Shown: piece after piece, positions 59,908-64,000 of the stretch
Layout of the letters: each line of letters starts with the position of its first letter
Position numbering within the stretch: position 1 is the first letter of the stretch
Assembly: GCA_903858015.1 (NCBI GenBank)
Contig: CAIOGZ010000005.1
Location: 23,521 to 87,520 of the forward strand
From: an uncultured cyanobacterium
GTDB taxonomy: Bacteria; Cyanobacteriota; Cyanobacteriia; PCC-6307; Cyanobiaceae
Direction: 5' to 3'
Length of the DNA stretch: 64,000 nt
Translations under genes and position numbers: made by a program
The notes under the pieces: generated by a model
What the model was told of the DNA's origin: nothing
Seen by the model: only the letters and a program-made list of their open reading frames with translations
The model's database searches: none

Positions 59908-60839
59908 AGAGATATGACTGAAGTTCAATATCCACGTAACATTACCAACAAAAAACTGCGAGAGAAATCTTGATTGGCCAGTACTTACTGATATTCATTA
60001 GGGATCCGCTTCAGCGAACCAATTAGAGAGGTTTACCCGCAGCCTCAACCATTTTTGTGTATGCAAAGAACTGTTAGATATTCATTCATTTGCTTATGGC
60101 GCTTTTGGCGTGTACGCCTGAATTGGCGCTGAGTGGCAGAGAATACTAGGTTTCTAAAGTCCTAGTGAATCAAGCTGCTCTGCACAATCCAGCCGTTGCT
60201 TGGAAACAGCTTGTAGTAAAGGGCAAATAGTGGAACTGCTCGATGCACAACCGACCGATATTCTGAGATATCAACACGCGAAAGGGCAGAATGTCGTTCC
60301 AGCCTCAAAGGGCATAATCTTGTCATTTTCAACTCGATACTGGCACTTGGTTCCAGAGGAGTTGAGTCAATCTGGCTTCCCAGACGAGACCTAGTTAGCT
60401 GGCATCGCATTCACCACTTTGTCACAACAGCCTTGACGCGCAAGGCTGTTCGCGCCCTGGATTCAGATGCGAACAAGATACTCTAGACAAATTTTCTCCC
60501 ATTAAGGAAAGAATCTGACGTATTTTATCATCAAAAAATAGTCGCTAGCAATGCATGAATACCTCTTGACCGGAAACTCTAGGACGAATAAATGAGACAC
60601 TTTTCCTGGTTCGTCAGTTGTAAATTAGCCATCAAAACACTTGATTTAAATATTTTTGGGTTGGTTGTCCGCCCTTGGGAATGATCGTTGCGTTGCCTTT
60701 GCTCCCTTCGGCAGCCAGCTGAAATGTGCCAAGCAGCTACCAGCCTCCCAAGGCTGAACTGTTCAAGTTGGCAGATTTACACAGCTTTTGAATCTTAATC
60801 GTCACTGAATAAGTGACCAATCCTTTCGCACATCATGTC

Positions 60840-63800
60840 ATGGGAATCTCAGCCCATTCAGCCATTTCACGTCTTGGAAATATACGCACAGTCGAGGAGC
60901 TCACAAGCCTGATCAATCAAATTGATCTTGACATGAGCTCAAGTCGCATTATTCTCTTTAGTGGCGATATCGGGGTTGGAAATGGGCAAGCCAGTCATCC
61001 GATTTACTCGATGGATATGGCAAGCTCCATCTCCTCCGTGCATCCGCAAATTCAAATTACAAACGACTTGCCAATTGGTCGCTTTTTAGATACTGTAGCC
61101 AGTAGCGTCAATGTAAATGAAGACCTTATTCACAAGCTTGATCAGTTGTTTGATGGCGATCGCGACAAAATCAACGAATACCTCTACGGCAGCCGCGACG
61201 CCGACGGCAATCGCATCGCCAATGGCATCTGGGACTACGTTTCTGCGCGTTTCGCTGCCGCTGCCAAGGGGGATGTTCTCACCCTTGCTGCTGGTGCCCG
61301 TTCCGATGGTGTGTTTGCCCAGACCGAATTGCCGACATTGCTGGCTAATCCGAACGTGACCAGCGTGGATGGAATCCCAACGGCCATGTTACGTAAGCTT
61401 GGCCGTGAAGGGGCTTTTGACCTGATCAAGGCTAATTCGGAAATTCGTGCCGCCCAATTACGCATCGCCGTGGATGGCGACGGAAATCCGATACAGCACA
61501 AAGGACGTTATCAGATCGACACCACCAGCTTTTTGCCTGACTTTCCGGCCGTATCCCCCCCGGAGCTAGCTGAAGGGCACACTTACCGTCACCTCGGCAA
61601 CTTCTTTCCAGCCGAGCGCCTCCGGAGCCATCAGGAAATCCTGCAGCGTTACCGTCCGCTCGTCGTGGCCGAAAAGCAGGCGCTGAAACAACCCCATCAG
61701 ATCAATCAACGGCTGCCAGTAACCAACCTGCTTCATAAAGTGGATCAAGGGCTTATGGCTTTGGGCCTAGTTGTTGCAACCGTCGAGGCCCAGCAGGCCC
61801 ACAGCCGTGGCGATGATGCCGAGGCCAAGGCGATCCTGAGCCGCTGGGCCCGCGAAACGTCCGCAGCCTATGTGGCCAGTAAGATAGTTAGCACGTTGGC
61901 TAGACCTTTGGCCTCAACCGGGCCGGTTGGCACAATTATTGCTGGCGCCCTGGTCATAGCGTCCTCCATCTACGCCTCCCAGCAGGCTGGCAGCAGCTTC
62001 GGTGAAGATGTGATGAACGACATCATCGAGTCCATGGCGAAATGGACTGAAGGCCTGATCAGCAAACTGCAGCGAATGTTTTCACAGCCAGAAATCTGTA
62101 TTAGCCCCCTAGTGCTCGACCTCGATGGCAACGGTGTCTCCACCAGGGCGCTCAGCGCTGGCCGAATCCACTTCGACCATGACAACAACGGCTTCGCGGA
62201 ACGCAGCGGCTGGGTAGGTGACGGAGATGGTTTGCTGGTGCGGGATCTCGATGGCAATGGCCGCATCACGGGCGGAGCAGAACTTTTCGGCAACAACACC
62301 CGCTTGGCGAACAACAAGCGTGTCGCCAATGGCTTCGAAGCCCTGGGCAGCCTCGATAGCAACCTTGACAATCAAATTTCGGCCAGCGATGCGGAATGGA
62401 GAAGTCTGCGGCTCTGGATCGATGCCGATGCCAATGCCGAGACCGATCCCGGCGAACTGATCAGCCTTGAGCAGGCCGGCGTGGCAGCCCTTCTGCTTAG
62501 TTACACCCCCAGCAGCAGACTTGATGCCCAGGGCAACGGCCATTGGCAGATCGGCTCCTACCGCCGCAGCGATGGCAGCCTCGCCGCCTGCAATGACGTG
62601 TGGTTCAGCACCGACACCAGCCGCACCGTTCAGCTCAACCCCATTCCAGTACCTGCAGCAATCGCCGACCTGCCAAACCTGCCGGGGATGGGCACAGTAG
62701 CCAGCCTGCATCAGGTGATGGCGGCCAACCCCGCCTCAGCCCTGCCGAACCTACTGAGGCAATGGATGGCCGGCAGTTCCGACCAACGGGCCGCCCTGAT
62801 CCTGCCAATCCTCGACGCCTGGACCGGCGTAGATGGGCCGACACCCGTCGAGTGGATCGGCACTGGCGAAGATTACCGCCGGTTGCGCTTGATCGAACGA
62901 TTGATCGGCCGGCCGTTTCGGGGTCTGACCTGGAACAGCATGCCCGACTTGGCAGTGGCGCGGGGAACCTTCCTTCCCATCCAGCAGATGCTGGTGGATG
63001 AATTGGATCTACTGCTCTCCGCCCAGGTTGATCTACTACCCCTGCTGGGCAGCATTCCCCTGCCGGATGGCAGCCCTGATGGTGCCAAGCTCAGCGGGGA
63101 GGCGGCCATCACCTACTTCAACCGCATCTGGGGCGATCGGCCTGATCCAGGCATCCTCTGGCGAATCAGCACCAATCTCAACCGATTCGGGGGGACAGGG
63201 GTGCAGCTTCTCGAAGCACTACGCCAGGTCTGTATCTACCGCAGTGATGCCCTGAGCAGGATGCTGCTGGCCGCGCAAGATGTCCCGCTCCGGATCCAGG
63301 GGTGCGAGGGAGACGACACGATCAGCGGCTCAGCTGCGAACGAGTGGTTCGAAGGCAATGGGGGCAGCGACAGTCTCTCGGGCGGCGACGGTAACGACGT
63401 GTTGATCGCCGCTGGTGGTAACGACACCCTGATCGGCGGCGGCGGCAACGATCTCTTCTTGATCAACGGTGGCGGCTGGCGCACCACCCTCACCGACTAC
63501 AGACCCACCGATCATGCTGGCAACGCCGATCGGATCCGCTTCCTTGACCTCAATGCCAGTGCTGTTAAAGCGGTGGAGCGTCATGAGCTGGCTCTACGAA
63601 TTCGTTTTAGCAGCTCCGATGAACTCTTCCTGCCCTATTACTTCCTCGGGCAAGATCAACGGGTGACCAGCATAGATTTCGCTGATCAGATCACATGGAG
63701 CGATCTCGATATTAAAGCCAGGGTCGTTATCAGCGGGGCTACCGACGGTGACGATCGGCTCGGCGGTTTCTACGACATCGTCAACCGCATCGATGGCCTG

Positions 63801-64000
63801 GATGGCAACGATGTCCTCTACGGCGCCAGCCTTGACGATCAACTCATCGGCGGAGCCGGTCATGACTACTTGGTTGGCAATGGGGGTCATGATCTACTCA
63901 TCGGTGGCAGTGGCCATGATCGCCTCCAAGGTGATGATGGCAACGATACCTTGATCGCCGCTGGCGGTAACGACACCCTCGTCGGCGGCGGCGGCAACGA
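60840..64000 (+). CDS. Large RTX / hemolysin-type calcium-binding protein (3' truncated by window edge)
   Basis: Frame starting at ATG 60840 read through to the window end without stop (over 1050 codons). EF-hand-like DLDGNGRITGGAELFGNNT and DSNLDNQISASD; RTX nonapeptides GGDGNDVLIAAGGNDTLIGGGGNDLF and GGAGHDYLVGNGGHDLLIGGSGHDRLQGDDGNDTL. Absent from the supplied ORF track because it has no stop in the window. Confidence 0.92.
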   Translation, partial: MGISAHSAISRLGNIRTVEELTSLINQIDLDMSSSRIILFSGDIGVGNGQASHPIYSMDMASSISSVHPQIQITNDLPIGRFLDTVASSVNVNEDLIHKLDQLFDGDRDKINEYLYGSRDADGNRIANGIWDYVSARFAAAAKGDVLTLAAGARSDGVFAQTELPTLLANPNVTSVDGIPTAMLRKLGREGAFDLIKANSEIRAAQLRIAVDGDGNPIQHKGRYQIDTTSFLPDFPAVSPPELAEGHTYRHLGNFFPAERLRSHQEILQRYRPLVVAEKQALKQPHQINQRLPVTNLLHKVDQGLMALGLVVATVEAQQAHSRGDDAEAKAILSRWARETSAAYVASKIVSTLARPLASTGPVGTIIAGALVIASSIYASQQAGSSFGEDVMNDIIESMAKWTEGLISKLQRMFSQPEICISPLVLDLDGNGVSTRALSAGRIHFDHDNNGFAERSGWVGDGDGLLVRDLDGNGRITGGAELFGNNTRLANNKRVANGFEALGSLDSNLDNQISASDAEWRSLRLWIDADANAETDPGELISLEQAGVAALLLSYTPSSRLDAQGNGHWQIGSYRRSDGSLAACNDVWFSTDTSRTVQLNPIPVPAAIADLPNLPGMGTVASLHQVMAANPASALPNLLRQWMAGSSDQRAALILPILDAWTGVDGPTPVEWIGTGEDYRRLRLIERLIGRPFRGLTWNSMPDLAVARGTFLPIQQMLVDELDLLLSAQVDLLPLLGSIPLPDGSPDGAKLSGEAAITYFNRIWGDRPDPGILWRISTNLNRFGGTGVQLLEALRQVCIYRSDALSRMLLAAQDVPLRIQGCEGDDTISGSAANEWFEGNGGSDSLSGGDGNDVLIAAGGNDTLIGGGGNDLFLINGGGWRTTLTDYRPTDHAGNADRIRFLDLNASAVKAVERHELALRIRFSSSDELFLPYYFLGQDQRVTSIDFADQITWSDLDIKARVVISGATDGDDRLGGFYDIVNRIDGLDGNDVLYGASLDDQLIGGAGHDYLVGNGGHDLLIGGSGHDRLQGDDGNDTLIAAGGNDTLVGGGGN

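Noticed and set aside
60162-60410. 82-aa minus ORF and overlapping plus ORFs in the gap before the RTX gene
   Set aside because: No conserved-looking features; weak coding signal.
62109-62711. 200-aa minus ORF over RTX gene
   Set aside because: Antisense of the EF-hand/RTX coding sequence on the plus strand.

Overview
The window is a GC-rich, densely coding chromosomal segment that looks like a freshwater picocyanobacterium (Synechococcus/Cyanobium type), judged from the protein families present. Readable blocks: the 3' part of a thiamine-diphosphate enzyme (1-921); a complete bidirectional NiFe-hydrogenase operon hoxE-F-U-Y-H-W (3.1-8.8 kb); an accessory-looking zone of small regulators and hypotheticals (8.8-20.8 kb) with a CP12-like protein, a LuxR-type regulator, a Nif11-like leader peptide, a DUF4912 protein, a sterol-desaturase-like protein, and AraC and ArsR regulators; a five-member tandem family of exported proteins with a TPGPLPLLG / TM / RRxR C-terminal sorting-like tail (21.2-27.1 kb); an OCP-CrtW-FRP photoprotection operon (28.1-30.2 kb); housekeeping genes (RRM protein, ABC-F, Obg, sugar-ABC ATPase, GSTs, amt-PII, gor, cysK); a phoR-phoB-ptrA-pstS phosphate block; corA; GT39; a type II SQR-like enzyme; and a large RTX protein running off the right edge (60840 onward). 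The strongest unexplained signals are in the five-paralog cluster. It has a C11 homopolymer that puts the start codon of member 2 out of frame, a dyad-symmetric element conserved upstream of all five members, and a 5 x 14-bp GATC/ATCGAT tandem array at the convergence point. Other signals are a three-member small-protein family scattered over 23 kb and a PII paralog lacking both classical modification residues. No database search could be run; names come from recognised sequence motifs.
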